A DNA stretch of 64,000 bases from Myxococcales bacterium (GTDB lineage: Bacteria > Myxococcota > Polyangia > Polyangiales > Polyangiaceae), in contig PLXW01000022.1 in the NCBI GenBank assembly GCA_003151595.1, positions 1-64,000 on the forward strand, given 5' to 3'. Positions 36,527 through 44,838 of this stretch are shown here, one piece after another (position 1 is the stretch's first letter; every line of letters begins with the position of its first letter). The position numbers and the translations under genes are program-made. The notes below the pieces were generated by a model that was not told the DNA's origin, ran no database searches, and saw nothing but the letters and a program-made list of their open reading frames with translations.

Positions 36527-36748
36527 GAGAGCCTCGTCTTTGAAGAGGGCGCGAGAATCGCGCAGGCGAGCGGCGGTAGCAAGCCGTCCGTCCGCTTCGC
36601 TGTAACATCGTCCGCGAAGTGACAGAGCGCGCCGGGACCACGCGAGTAGAACCTGCTGGTTCTCGGCGTGCGCCGGCGGCGGCGCGGAGGCTATGTGCGG
36701 AGCAGGATGCCGCAGATCAGGGGGCGCCGAGGCCCAGCGAACGCCTAG

Positions 36749-37387
36749 TCAGTCGGTGTCCGCGTCGGGCGCATCTTCGTCACTCTGACCTGCCGCGCGC
36801 TCGCGCTCTATCGCCGCGTAGAGGCCGAGCACGTGCACCGTCATCTGCATCGCGGTCTTGTACCTCCGCTTGTCACCTCGCACCGGGGAGACGCCCCTGA
36901 TCAACACGTACTCGGCCATGCGCGACGCACCGAGTGCGCAGGCGTCGGGTGCCGCGCGAAGGTTCATCGCTTCATCCCGCCCCTCGTCGAAGACTGCGCG
37001 CGCTTCGTCGAACAGGCTCGCCGCAGACGCGTGGATCTCATCGGGCGAGGCCGCGAAGCCCTCGATGTCGTCCGACCGGGTTAGCCAGACGTCCACCGCT
37101 TGCGGGCCGTAGAAGGCGGCAATAGTAAGCTTGCAGATTGGCTCCGCCTCGGCGAGACCGAGAAGTTCGTCGAAGCGAAGTGGGACGGGTTCGTCTGTCC
37201 AGAAGGCCAACGCGGCAAGGAGCAAGGCTCGGTGACCCGCGGCCAGCAAGCTCGGTGCCTGTCGCGCGAGCGCCTGCGCTTCGGCGGTCGGCCCTCGACT
37301 GGTCCAGAGTCTTTCGAGTCCACCCGTCGCGAGAAGGGCTCGACAAGCCTCCGCGCGTTGCTGCGGGTCACGGAATGAGTCGTTCAT
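36749..37387 (-). CDS. hypothetical protein
   Basis: A 212-residue cytoplasmic helical protein (HRALLLAALAFWTDEPVPL; LFDEARAVFDEGRDEAMNLR), Asp-rich at the C-terminus. The ATG at 37387 has GAGGAGG in front. No family was recognised. It lies on the minus strand downstream of a MerR-like regulator, in the stretch between blocks A and B; the gap 36527-36748 holds no gene, but its left part (36540-36600) is the sequence copied in the scar. Confidence 0.6.
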   Translation of the reverse strand: MNDSFRDPQQRAEACRALLATGGLERLWTSRGPTAEAQALARQAPSLLAAGHRALLLAALAFWTDEPVPLRFDELLGLAEAEPICKLTIAAFYGPQAVDVWLTRSDDIEGFAASPDEIHASAASLFDEARAVFDEGRDEAMNLRAAPDACALGASRMAEYVLIRGVSPVRGDKRRYKTAMQMTVHVLGLYAAIERERAAGQSDEDAPDADTD

Positions 37388-37432
37388 GTAAGGGTCCTCC
37401 TCGTGCGCTGCGTATCGCGCGATGACGTTCCG

Positions 37433-37876
37433 CTAACGCTTCTTCCGTCGCGACGGCGGCGGAGGATCATCCGGAAACTCTGGTTCGCCACGCGCGCGCC
37501 GCGCCTGAATTTCCTTTTCCCAGGCGTTGTCGTTGGAGTCCGGCGGCTTCGTCTCTGGTCCCTTCCGATTCGACTCGGGGGGCTTGCCCCTTTCGCTTGA
37601 AGGAACCGTCGTCGCGGGCTTAGGGCGCCGCGCCGCAGGGGGTGGCCGACTGGAGGGGCGATCGGGAACCAAGCCTCCCCGGATGCCTCTTCGCTTCAGA
37701 CGCCGCGCGAGATTGTCGATCTCTTGCCGGTCGTAGAGGAGGCGGCGGCCAGAGGGGTCGTCAGGATCGATCCACGGGTGGACATCCCGCCCTTTCATTC
37801 GGAGCAGTGAGCTGTCCGAAATCCCAAGAATGAGAAGTACGTCCTTCCGTCGATAGGTCGTTTCGTCGTCCGCCAT
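37433..37876 (-). CDS. MerR-like helix-turn-helix regulator
   Basis: A 147-residue protein. The N-terminal winged-helix region TYRRKDVLLILGISDSSLLR (about 7-26) and DPSGRRLLYDRQEIDNLARR (about 40-59) match MerR/excisionase-type DNA-binding domains. The C-terminal half is Pro/Arg/Lys-rich and disordered. It is divergent from the block B operon across a 263-bp region with two dyads, so it is the natural candidate regulator of that operon. Confidence 0.7.
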   Translation of the reverse strand: MADDETTYRRKDVLLILGISDSSLLRMKGRDVHPWIDPDDPSGRRLLYDRQEIDNLARRLKRRGIRGGLVPDRPSSRPPPAARRPKPATTVPSSERGKPPESNRKGPETKPPDSNDNAWEKEIQARRARGEPEFPDDPPPPSRRKKR

Positions 37877-38139
37877 CGAGGCCCTCCCTCGCCAGATGGC
37901 GAGCTCGCGCGAAATGAATGCTCGGCGTGAGAAAAATATTCTCGCGCGTCCGTGCTCTTGGTCGATCGCGTGGCGCGGCGCGAATCGTCAGAAAGCGAAA
38001 AGCGGGCCGAGTGGCCCGCCAGTGAAGCGTCAACTGACGCTTCACCGGTGACGGCATTGAACAAGATCGCAGTTCTTGTTCGATGGTTCGCAAGACTTAT
38101 TTCTCCTTGAGTCTCAACCAAACAAGGAGGCCAGAGACC
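37877..38139. promoter_or_regulatory. divergent promoter region of block B with three dyads
   Basis: GAGAA-AAATA-TTCTC at 37929-37943 (AT-rich, near the regulator start); hairpin GCGGGCC-GAGT-GGCCCGC at 38002-38019; and a perfect 11-bp dyad GTGAAGCGTCA, 2-nt spacer, TGACGCTTCAC at 38022-38045. A near copy of the last lies at 9671-9687 before the integrase operon. A strong AAGGAGG (38124-38130) precedes the first gene. Confidence 0.6.
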
Positions 38140-38625
38140 ATGTCATTCAACACAGCCACGCTGACAGAAATGCGAAACGCGAAGGAGCGCGCGCTCCAGA
38201 AGATGCGCGACTTCCGTCGCGAGAATTCGAAAAAGATCGCCGCGGGGGTCGCGGCGGTGGAAACAACCGGAACGTCCTACGCGTTCGGATTCTTGAACGG
38301 CCGCTTCGGCGGTGAACACGGCGAGATGTCGATCGGCGGGGTTGTCCCGGTCGATCTCCTTGCTGGGACGGCGCTGCACGCCTTGGCCATGTTCAATGGC
38401 CTCGAAGACGAGCAGGTGTCTCACGCGCACTCGATTGGCAACGGGGCTCTCGCCGCGTGCGCCTATCGCTATGGGCACAAGCTCGGCGAGTCGATGGCGA
38501 TCAACGCTGGCGCGAAGACGCCCGCGGCTTTCACTGGCGCACCGGTCTCTCCGCAACTCGGCGGGGCACCGCGCGTCATCGCGACTCCCACCGGGCAGCA
38601 ATACACGGTCGTGCAGCACCCCTGA
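38140..38625 (+). CDS. small hydrophobic protein, first gene of block B
   Basis: A 161-residue protein starting at ATG 38140 behind AAGGAGG; the upstream in-frame ATG-like start at 38083 lacks a site. A basic helical N-terminus (about 1-35) precedes two Gly/Ala-rich hydrophobic segments (IGGVVPVDLLAGTALHALAM, about 66-85; HSIGNGALAACAYRYGHKLG, about 98-117) that look like membrane hairpins. I have an impression of similar proteins near virus-like genes in other bacteria but cannot name the family. Possible virion membrane protein or holin-like protein. Confidence 0.6.
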   Translation: MSFNTATLTEMRNAKERALQKMRDFRRENSKKIAAGVAAVETTGTSYAFGFLNGRFGGEHGEMSIGGVVPVDLLAGTALHALAMFNGLEDEQVSHAHSIGNGALAACAYRYGHKLGESMAINAGAKTPAAFTGAPVSPQLGGAPRVIATPTGQQYTVVQHP

Positions 38626-38670
38626 CGGGGCTGTCGCAACGGCACAAACGAAAAGGCACAGGTAAACCAA

Positions 38671-39357
38671 ATGAATGGAAGATCGATGATCGTCGGGCGC
38701 GAAATGATCGTGGGCAACCACGGCCAGCATCCCGACGACGACATGGACGAGCTCCTGCATCACACCTCGGTGGGTGCGGAGCGATCGACGGAGATCGCGC
38801 GGCACCATCCGCACGAGCAGCACCTCGCACACGAGGAGCACCGGAGTGGCCGGCGCTCGCGCGAATACGACTACCGGCCGCACGATGGCGTTCGGCGCCG
38901 TGAGGCGCCGCGCGAAGTGTATTACGAGGAGGAGGAGCCGCCGCCGCGTCGGCGCGCCTCCCACGAACCGACGCACGGACCGCGCGTCATTCACACGGAG
39001 CCGACGAACGAGAAGCGTCGGCACTTTCCGATCGGCTTCACGCAGTCGCAGATTCCGGCGGGCCAAGTCGCCGAGGTCGAGGTGAAGCCCCAGGTGCTTT
39101 TCCGCGGGGAGCGGCTCGCGGTCGCTCCGTCGAACGCGCGCTCGTTCTCGATCGTCGACATAAAGGTCGGCAAGGACAGTCAGCTCGCAGCGACAGGCGA
39201 GATGCCCGCCGAAGCGTTCTCAGCGCTCGCGGTCGGGGTTCGCATGGAACTCGACACCGCGCAGCCGGGGATCGTGATCGTCCTCATCGTGCGCAACACG
39301 GATACGTCGGCCCAGGACTTCAACGCCGTCCTCTATGGGACGGTCTTCGAGGACTGA
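38671..39357 (+). CDS. candidate beta-sandwich virion protein
   Basis: A 228-residue protein in two parts. The first 110 residues are His/Arg/Glu-rich and disordered. The last 115 form a dense beta domain (FTQSQIPAGQVAEVEVKPQV; RSFSIVDIKVGKDSQLAATG; VGVRMELDTAQPGIVIVLIV; FNAVLYGTVFED), consistent with a jelly-roll or similar beta-sandwich. A disordered basic arm plus beta-sandwich is a common layout in small capsid proteins, but no homology is proven. It is the best capsid candidate in the operon. Confidence 0.5.
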   Translation: MNGRSMIVGREMIVGNHGQHPDDDMDELLHHTSVGAERSTEIARHHPHEQHLAHEEHRSGRRSREYDYRPHDGVRRREAPREVYYEEEEPPPRRRASHEPTHGPRVIHTEPTNEKRRHFPIGFTQSQIPAGQVAEVEVKPQVLFRGERLAVAPSNARSFSIVDIKVGKDSQLAATGEMPAEAFSALAVGVRMELDTAQPGIVIVLIVRNTDTSAQDFNAVLYGTVFED

Positions 39358-39363
39358 GGCACC

Positions 39364-39765
39364 ATGTACGCGCCGCTGTACCAACTTCGATCGTTCGACG
39401 TGATCGACAGCGACGCGCGAGGCCGAGTGCTCGTTCATCTTCTCGAAGCACTCATCGCCGCGAATATCGAGTACCTCAGAATCTGCCCTTCCACGCCGAC
39501 GCTCTATGAGAGCGGCGTCGTGTACGAAGAGGAGCCCGAGGAGCGGGACAATTGGCAGGACATTCCTGAGACGCTCGGCGTCGGGAATGGGGATTGCGAA
39601 GACCTCGGATGCTGGCGCATCGCCGAGCTTCGCTTCCGTGCGAACGAAAACGCTACGCCGTTCATTCGGTGGCGCGAGGTCGGAACCCGCACGGTCTATC
39701 ACATCGCCGTTCGCCGCGCGGACGGCGCGATTGAGGATCCCTCGCGCCTGCTTGGGATGCGCTGA
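39364..39765 (+). CDS. transglutaminase-like cysteine protein
   Basis: A 133-residue protein. ETLGVGNGDCEDLGCWRIAE (about 75-94) has the Gly-Asp-Cys-Glu-Asp pattern of phage-associated transglutaminase-like proteins, with a candidate His in TRTVYHIAVRR (about 113-123) and an Asp in RADGAIEDPSRLLGM. It may crosslink or process a structural protein. It starts 6 bp after the previous gene with GAGG in front. Confidence 0.6.
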   Translation: MYAPLYQLRSFDVIDSDARGRVLVHLLEALIAANIEYLRICPSTPTLYESGVVYEEEPEERDNWQDIPETLGVGNGDCEDLGCWRIAELRFRANENATPFIRWREVGTRTVYHIAVRRADGAIEDPSRLLGMR

Positions 39766-39816
39766 CACAACAGGGTAAGCGCGCGCATGCGTTGAAATCA
39801 CGCGGCGCTGTACGCG

Positions 39817-39848
39817 GCGAGAGGCGTTCGACCGAACGCGCCTCTCGC
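39817..39848 (+). terminator. strong hairpin inside block B operon
   Basis: GCGAGAGGCG pairs with CGCCTCTCGC, with TTCG/CGAA extending the stem and a 2-nt bulge. It has no T-run, so it is an attenuator, processing site or weak terminator rather than a classical terminator. It lies in the only long gap (39766-39910) of the operon and could set stoichiometry between the first three genes and the rest. Confidence 0.45.
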
Positions 39849-39910
39849 GACTGCGGACGTGTGCGCGCGCTTGCCCCCCACCAGGGCCCACAACCGGAGA
39901 GCGAATCATC

Positions 39911-41572
39911 ATGCCATTTCTATTGTTTCTATTGAGCGTCGCCACGCTCGTTGCCGTGTCGTCGAAGTCGAACGCGAAGGGCGCGAGCGGGCGGACGCAG
40001 ACCTTCACACTCGACACGAACATGCCCGATGCGCTCCGCAATCAGGTGCTGGCGGCGCTCGTCAGCGGAACGGATCCCGCGACGCTCGACGCGTTCGCGA
40101 TCGCGATTCAAGCGCAGTACCCGCTTTCGGCGGGGTTACTTCACGCGAAGGCGACCACGCTTCGCGGCGGAATCGCCGCCAATCCCTCTCTTCCCGCTTT
40201 GCCGACCGATCCCGGTGGGCCGCCGCTCGATACCTCGATGCCACTCTCGATGGCTGCGTTCGTTCACTCGGAGCTCGCGAACGAGGTGGACCCGAACAAG
40301 CTCCTCGCGCTCGCGAGCACGATCGCGGCGCAGTACCCGATCGCCGCGAGTCTACTCACCCAGCGCGCCGCGGTTCTCAACGTGGCTCCCGCGCCAAGTC
40401 CCTCCACAGTCGTGCCGCCCGCGCAACCGCCGACGGGAGTGAGCTCGGTGCCCGCGCTCGGCATGCCCGGTCTCGATCCCGGCATGCCTCCCGCGCTGGC
40501 GCAGGCGGTCATCACGGCTCTTTCGACCGAAACCGACCCGGCAAAGCTTCAAGGGGATGCGCAAGAGATCAGCGGCTCCTATCCGCTCGCCGCGAATCTC
40601 CTCGTCGCGAAAGCCAACACCTTGCTCGCGCTTCAGCAGGCGCAGCCCTCGGTACCCGCGGGCTCGCAGGTCGGCCTCGACGCGAACATGCCACCCGCGG
40701 CCGTGCAGGCCGTCTTGAATGCGCTCGCGAACGAGGGGGATCCGACAAAGCTCCAATCGCTGGCCGCTCAGCTCTCCTCGCAATTTCCGATCGCCGCCGG
40801 ACTTCTGAACACCCGCGCGAACGTGATCCTCGCGACGCGCCTTCCGCCGCAGCTCGTTCCGGACCTGCCCCCGTCGGGCGTGACCACGACCTACGCGGTC
40901 AAGGCGGGCGACTACCCATGGAAGATCGCGGCGCAATACACCGGGCACGGCGCGAGGTGGCCGGAGCTTGTCGCGGCCAACCCGCAGAAGCCGCGCGCGA
41001 AGGACGGGAACTTCGCTTCGCTTCTCCCCGGAGAGACGCTGACGCTCCCTGGATCCTGGGCGGCACCGGCGGCGCCAACCGCGCCCCCCTCGCCGGCTGC
41101 GGCCAACCCCGCGCCACTCGACCTATCCGCGCTCACGCTTCCGGTGATCGCGCCCGCGCCTTCCAGCCCCGCGGCGGGTCTCGATCCCAACATCCCGGCA
41201 AACGTCGCGAGCGCCGTGAACAACGCGCTTCAGACCGCAACGGATCCGAACCAAGTGCTCGGCTTCGCGAGCGCCATTGCTCCTCGCTATCCCACAGCCG
41301 CGAACCTTCTCACGGCAAAGGCGAACGCACTCGCGACGCCGTCGCAAGTGCGGCCCCCCACCGCGAGCTACCGCGTAAAGGGGGGCGACTCGCCGTCCAA
41401 GATCGCCGCCGCGCTCGTCGGCAACGGCAATCGCTGGAAGGAGCTCGTCGCGGCAAACCCGCAGAAGAAGCTCGCACCGAACGGCAACTTCGCGAGCCTC
41501 GTCCCCGGAGAGCTTCTTCAGCTCCCGGCGTCATGGAGCGCGAACGGCGCTTCGGCGCAAGGAAGGGCGTGA
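39911..41572 (+). CDS. repeat and LysM protein with membrane anchor
   Basis: A 553-residue protein. It begins with a membrane helix (PFLLFLLSVATLVAVSS), then has five degenerate repeats of about 55 residues, each opening LDxNMP-like (about residues 34, 105, 187, 255, 423) and closing YPxAAxLLxxKA. Two LysM domains follow at about 327 (YAVKAGDYPWKIAAQY) and 485 (YRVKGGDSPSKIAAAL). LysM binds peptidoglycan. A spike or cell-wall-penetrating structure is plausible; the repeat family is unnamed to me. Confidence 0.6.
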   Translation: MPFLLFLLSVATLVAVSSKSNAKGASGRTQTFTLDTNMPDALRNQVLAALVSGTDPATLDAFAIAIQAQYPLSAGLLHAKATTLRGGIAANPSLPALPTDPGGPPLDTSMPLSMAAFVHSELANEVDPNKLLALASTIAAQYPIAASLLTQRAAVLNVAPAPSPSTVVPPAQPPTGVSSVPALGMPGLDPGMPPALAQAVITALSTETDPAKLQGDAQEISGSYPLAANLLVAKANTLLALQQAQPSVPAGSQVGLDANMPPAAVQAVLNALANEGDPTKLQSLAAQLSSQFPIAAGLLNTRANVILATRLPPQLVPDLPPSGVTTTYAVKAGDYPWKIAAQYTGHGARWPELVAANPQKPRAKDGNFASLLPGETLTLPGSWAAPAAPTAPPSPAAANPAPLDLSALTLPVIAPAPSSPAAGLDPNIPANVASAVNNALQTATDPNQVLGFASAIAPRYPTAANLLTAKANALATPSQVRPPTASYRVKGGDSPSKIAAALVGNGNRWKELVAANPQKKLAPNGNFASLVPGELLQLPASWSANGASAQGRA

Positions 41573-41575
41573 GCC

Positions 41576-42793
41576 ATGCCGCTCCGTCAACACGATGTCG
41601 TCCTCGCCGAGGGTCGGTTTCAGATCGTCCTCACCGATCGCCGGCGCCTCTTTGCGGTCATCGACGCGCCGAACACGGCCCTCGGTCCCTTTCGCGTGGC
41701 CTTTGAGATCGATCGCGGTCCGCGCCTCCGCGCGCTCGGTGCGAGCGCTGACGGCGAGTACGCGGTTGGAAGCCTCTTTAGTGGCATCGGCCACGCGCTT
41801 TCGGGCGTGGCTCACGGCGTAGAGCACGTCGCCGAGGGGACCTTCAACGATGTGTCGAAGGCCGTGACGACGCTCGCGCGGCCCGTCTTCAATGTCGTTC
41901 GTGACGTCACGGCGGCGGGAATGGATCTGATCGCACAGCGTCTTCCGTTCCTTCCCGAGAAGTCGCGGAAATCGATCGAGGCCGCCTCCCGGATTGTGAT
42001 GCGCGCTCGGCTTGGCGACCTTACCGCCAAGCAGTTCATTCACAGCATCGTCAGCGCGGTGAAGGCGGGGGTCGTGGGCGCTCGTGCGCTGGGCGATGCG
42101 CTCCTCACGGGGAGTCGCCTCGTGGCGCATGTCCTCGACGCCCCCTTCCAGCTCGCGGGACACATCCCGGCAATCGGGGGCGCGATCCACGCGCTCTCGC
42201 CGTTCCGCAAGTACGAGCAAGTCGCGACCGCAATTCAGCACGGCGACTTTCGTGCGCTTGGGCGTATCGTCAAATCCGACCTCAGTCTCGCGCAAGGCGT
42301 CGTTTCTCTCATCCCTGGAATCGGCTCGGGGATCAGCGCGGCCATCTCCGCCGGCGAGGCGGTCCTCGACGGCGAAGGTCCGCTCGAGATCGCGGTCCAT
42401 ACGGCCTACGGCGCGATCCCCATTCCGCTGGGCATTCGCCAAGTCACCGACGCTGTCCTCGATACGGTGCTCGGGCTCGCGGGCCATCGCGAGGGTTTGA
42501 CCGATGTCGCCGTCGCCGCCGCGCGCGACGCAGTTCCTTCAGGTCTTCCCCGCGAGGTCTTTGACACACTGGTTCACCTCGTTGTGAAGAAACACCCGCC
42601 AAAGCAGGCGGGCGTCGCGCTCCTCGACCACTACGTTCAGCACTTTTCGACGGGCGGTCTCGCGCTCTCCGCGAGCGCCGATGACATCGCGACGATCCTC
42701 GGCTCTTCGCGCCTTGTGCAACCGCTCGGACGCCTCGTCGCGCGAGACGACGAGCCCATCGCGGCGCCGACGACGGCCTTGGTGCTGCGATGA
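41576..42793 (+). CDS. hydrophobic helical protein, block B
   Basis: A 405-residue protein. Successive amphipathic or hydrophobic helices include GIGHALSGVAHGVEHVAEGT and a Gly-rich motif VSLIPGIGSGISAAISAGEA (about 241-260), then AVHTAYGAIPIPLGIRQVTD. The Gly-rich loop resembles but does not match a Walker A motif (no GK[ST]). Similar IPGIG-type proteins occur in phage-like clusters. It could be a membrane-associated structural or pore protein. Confidence 0.55.
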   Translation: MPLRQHDVVLAEGRFQIVLTDRRRLFAVIDAPNTALGPFRVAFEIDRGPRLRALGASADGEYAVGSLFSGIGHALSGVAHGVEHVAEGTFNDVSKAVTTLARPVFNVVRDVTAAGMDLIAQRLPFLPEKSRKSIEAASRIVMRARLGDLTAKQFIHSIVSAVKAGVVGARALGDALLTGSRLVAHVLDAPFQLAGHIPAIGGAIHALSPFRKYEQVATAIQHGDFRALGRIVKSDLSLAQGVVSLIPGIGSGISAAISAGEAVLDGEGPLEIAVHTAYGAIPIPLGIRQVTDAVLDTVLGLAGHREGLTDVAVAAARDAVPSGLPREVFDTLVHLVVKKHPPKQAGVALLDHYVQHFSTGGLALSASADDIATILGSSRLVQPLGRLVARDDEPIAAPTTALVLR

Positions 42794-43503
42794 ACGCGCG
42801 CCACTCGATTGCCGCGCCCTTTGCGACGCGTCGGACTCGCGACGTGAACCACGGAGATCGGACCCCGCTTCGCGGCGGCGGAGCGCGAACGCTCGGATGG
42901 ATCAGCGTCGACGCCTCTCAAGCCTTCACGGTCTATGCGACGGCACGCGTGCAGCCGGCGACCGCGAATGTCGTCGCGATGGTCTCGATCGAGTGGGGAC
43001 ATGGCGGCGCGTCCTTGGTCTCGGAGTACGCCGTCATCAAGCGCCTCCGCGTGCCGCTCGTCGGCAGCATGGTCAAGCTCTCGGGGCGACTCGTCGACGC
43101 GGTCACCGGCAAGCCCGCGGCCGCCGATGTGTCGGGCGAGATCACGGTCACGATTTCTCCCGGCAGTGACGGCGAAACGCTGCGGCCGACGTCGTGGGTG
43201 GCGCAGAGCGGCGCCGAGGGCCTCGTCGCGCGCGGCCAGCAGCGAGTGCTCACGCTCGACGGTTACAACGGCGGCGCGAGTCCGTGCTGGATCATGGCGT
43301 TCGACGACGTGGCGCGCCCCGCCGACGGCACGCCGCCGGTGATGGCGCGCCCGGCCGCGCTCTACCCGCACACGTTCCGGCTACGGCGCTTCGACACGCG
43401 CGGCTTTCTCCGAGGGGTCTATTGGGCCGCGAGCTCGACGCCGCTCCTTCTCACGTTTGATCCGGCCGCTTCGTTGCGCGTCGACACGGAGCTCCTCCAA
43501 TGA
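42790..43503 (+). CDS. beta-rich protein, possible structural component
   Basis: A 237-residue protein almost entirely of predicted strands (GWISVDASQAFTVYATARVQ; ANVVAMVSIEWGHGGASLVS; GEITVTISPGSD; RQQRVLTLDGYNG near 155; GFLRGVYWAASSTPLLLTFD near the end). It overlaps the previous gene by ATGA and the next by 4 bp. No family was recognised. It could be a spike, vertex or receptor-binding protein if block B is viral. Confidence 0.55.
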   Translation: MNARHSIAAPFATRRTRDVNHGDRTPLRGGGARTLGWISVDASQAFTVYATARVQPATANVVAMVSIEWGHGGASLVSEYAVIKRLRVPLVGSMVKLSGRLVDAVTGKPAAADVSGEITVTISPGSDGETLRPTSWVAQSGAEGLVARGQQRVLTLDGYNGGASPCWIMAFDDVARPADGTPPVMARPAALYPHTFRLRRFDTRGFLRGVYWAASSTPLLLTFDPAASLRVDTELLQ

Positions 43504-44216
43504 GCCCCGAGCAGATCGCGCGCTATCGCATGAAGGCCGGGATCGTCGCGGCTGCGTGGTTGCAGAAGCTCGGCGAGAATCCGACGCGCCACGCGCTCGT
43601 TCTCGTGATGGCGGTAGCCGACTTCGAGACCCGGCTTGGCGATGCCGGTGGCACGTGGCGCGGCGAACACAATTGGGGCGCGATTCATAAGCGTCCGCTC
43701 ACGCCGGCAGAAGCGTCCATCTTGCTTGGTCACAGCGTCTACCCGACCGGTGACGAGGCGCTTCGCACCGCACGGGGACTTCTGACCGCGGGCGCGAACG
43801 AGGCGCTTCATCTCGACAAGAACGACGTCGGTCCGTACTTCGCGTGGTTCTGGGCCTTCGACAACGACACTGACGGCGCGGCGAAGTACCTCGAGATTCT
43901 CGTCCGCAATCGCCCGGGGGTGCGCGCGATTCTCGACACGGCGTCGGCGACGGATCTCGCCGCCGCGATGTACGCGAGCCACTACTTCGAGGGAACGAGC
44001 CGCGATCCACGCGAAAACATCCGCGCCTACGCTGCGCGAATCGAGCAGTACGCGGCGCGCGTCGAGAGCGCCCTTCTCGGGTGGCCCTCGCCACTGCCAG
44101 CGGCGGCGCCGCCTCCCTCGGCCGTTCTTCCGGAGGAGCGACGTGCGGGCGCGTGGTGGCTCGCGGGAATTGCGCTCGTCGGAGTCGGCGCCTTCTTCAT
44201 GTCGAGGCGGTCGTGA
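43500..44216 (+). CDS. muramidase-like peptidoglycan hydrolase with C-terminal TM
   Basis: A 238-residue protein. The lysozyme-like core is at about 25-75 (VMAVADFETRLGDAGGTWRG, then EHNWGAIHKR), where the Glu of DFET or GEHN is the likely catalytic acid. The C-terminus has one membrane helix (AWWLAGIALVGVGAFFMSRR). Membrane-anchored muramidases of this size act in virus entry or release. It overlaps both neighbours by 4 bp. Confidence 0.65.
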   Translation: MSPEQIARYRMKAGIVAAAWLQKLGENPTRHALVLVMAVADFETRLGDAGGTWRGEHNWGAIHKRPLTPAEASILLGHSVYPTGDEALRTARGLLTAGANEALHLDKNDVGPYFAWFWAFDNDTDGAAKYLEILVRNRPGVRAILDTASATDLAAAMYASHYFEGTSRDPRENIRAYAARIEQYAARVESALLGWPSPLPAAAPPPSAVLPEERRAGAWWLAGIALVGVGAFFMSRRS

Positions 44217-44425
44217 GAGCGCGCTTGTTAGACGCCCTGAAGCAGCCGCTCGCCGACATCGAAGCGGCCGGAAAGAAGCTCGAGCGCTTCGGTGAGCCGA
44301 TCGTCGTCGTGCGCGCACTCGAAGCGAAAGCGGATGCCGTCGAGCGTGCACTCGAAGTGCTCTCCGTCGGGCTCGCGGTCGCCGAGGTCTTCTTCGACCC
44401 CGACGATGAGGGAGGCCACTCGTGA
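44213..44425 (+). CDS. small helical protein, block B
   Basis: A 70-residue protein from GTG 44213, which overlaps the previous stop as GTGA. It is a single long amphipathic helix (LADIEAAGKKLERFGEPIVV; ALEAKADAVERALEVLSVGL) with an acidic end. It is unrecognised and probably a coiled-coil partner. Confidence 0.55.
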   Translation: MRARLLDALKQPLADIEAAGKKLERFGEPIVVVRALEAKADAVERALEVLSVGLAVAEVFFDPDDEGGHS

Positions 44426-44838
44426 GCTCCTGCGGCGCTTGGATTCAATTCGTCACGCCGAGCGACGTCCGCTCGCTCAAGACGCGACTCGATCCGTTCG
44501 TGGGCGCGCTCGACGCGTCGATCGGCACTTGCGCCAGTGTTGACGCACCGACGCGGAACGCGTGGGCGGCATTCCTTCAGTCCTGGCGCGCCTACGTCGC
44601 CAGCGAGGATCACTTCCTGACAGCCGGCTCCGAGTTCAACGCCGGGTGTGAGTACGAGACGACGATCGCGGGATGGCAGCGAACGGTCGGCGGGATGGCG
44701 TGCGGTGTTCCTGGGCCTTCCCTTCCTGATCCCGCGCTGCGCGGTGGTGACACCGCGACGACGAACACCGTTCGCACCGTCGCCGTCGCGGCGGGGATCG
44801 TCGCCGTCGCACTCACCTTGCGGAGCCTCGCGCGATGA
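44422..44838 (+). CDS. small protein with C-terminal membrane helix, block B
   Basis: A 138-residue protein from GTG 44422 (4-bp overlap). A soluble helical domain with Trp-rich surface (FLQSWRAYVASEDHFL) and three Cys residues precedes one membrane helix at the very end (VRTVAVAAGIVAVALTLRSL). It is unrecognised. Its tail-anchored topology is like that of the muramidase two genes upstream. Confidence 0.55.
   Translation: MSSCGAWIQFVTPSDVRSLKTRLDPFVGALDASIGTCASVDAPTRNAWAAFLQSWRAYVASEDHFLTAGSEFNAGCEYETTIAGWQRTVGGMACGVPGPSLPDPALRGGDTATTNTVRTVAVAAGIVAVALTLRSLAR

Noticed and set aside
39859..41706. 615-codon ORF in another frame over the LysM repeat gene
   Set aside because: Arg/Ser-rich shadow translation without domains. 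The overlapping frame at 39911 has a membrane helix, LysM domains and regular repeats.
41576..42793. Packaging ATPase (GIGSGIS loop)
   Set aside because: The Gly-rich loop lacks the Lys-Ser/Thr of Walker A and no Walker B motif follows.
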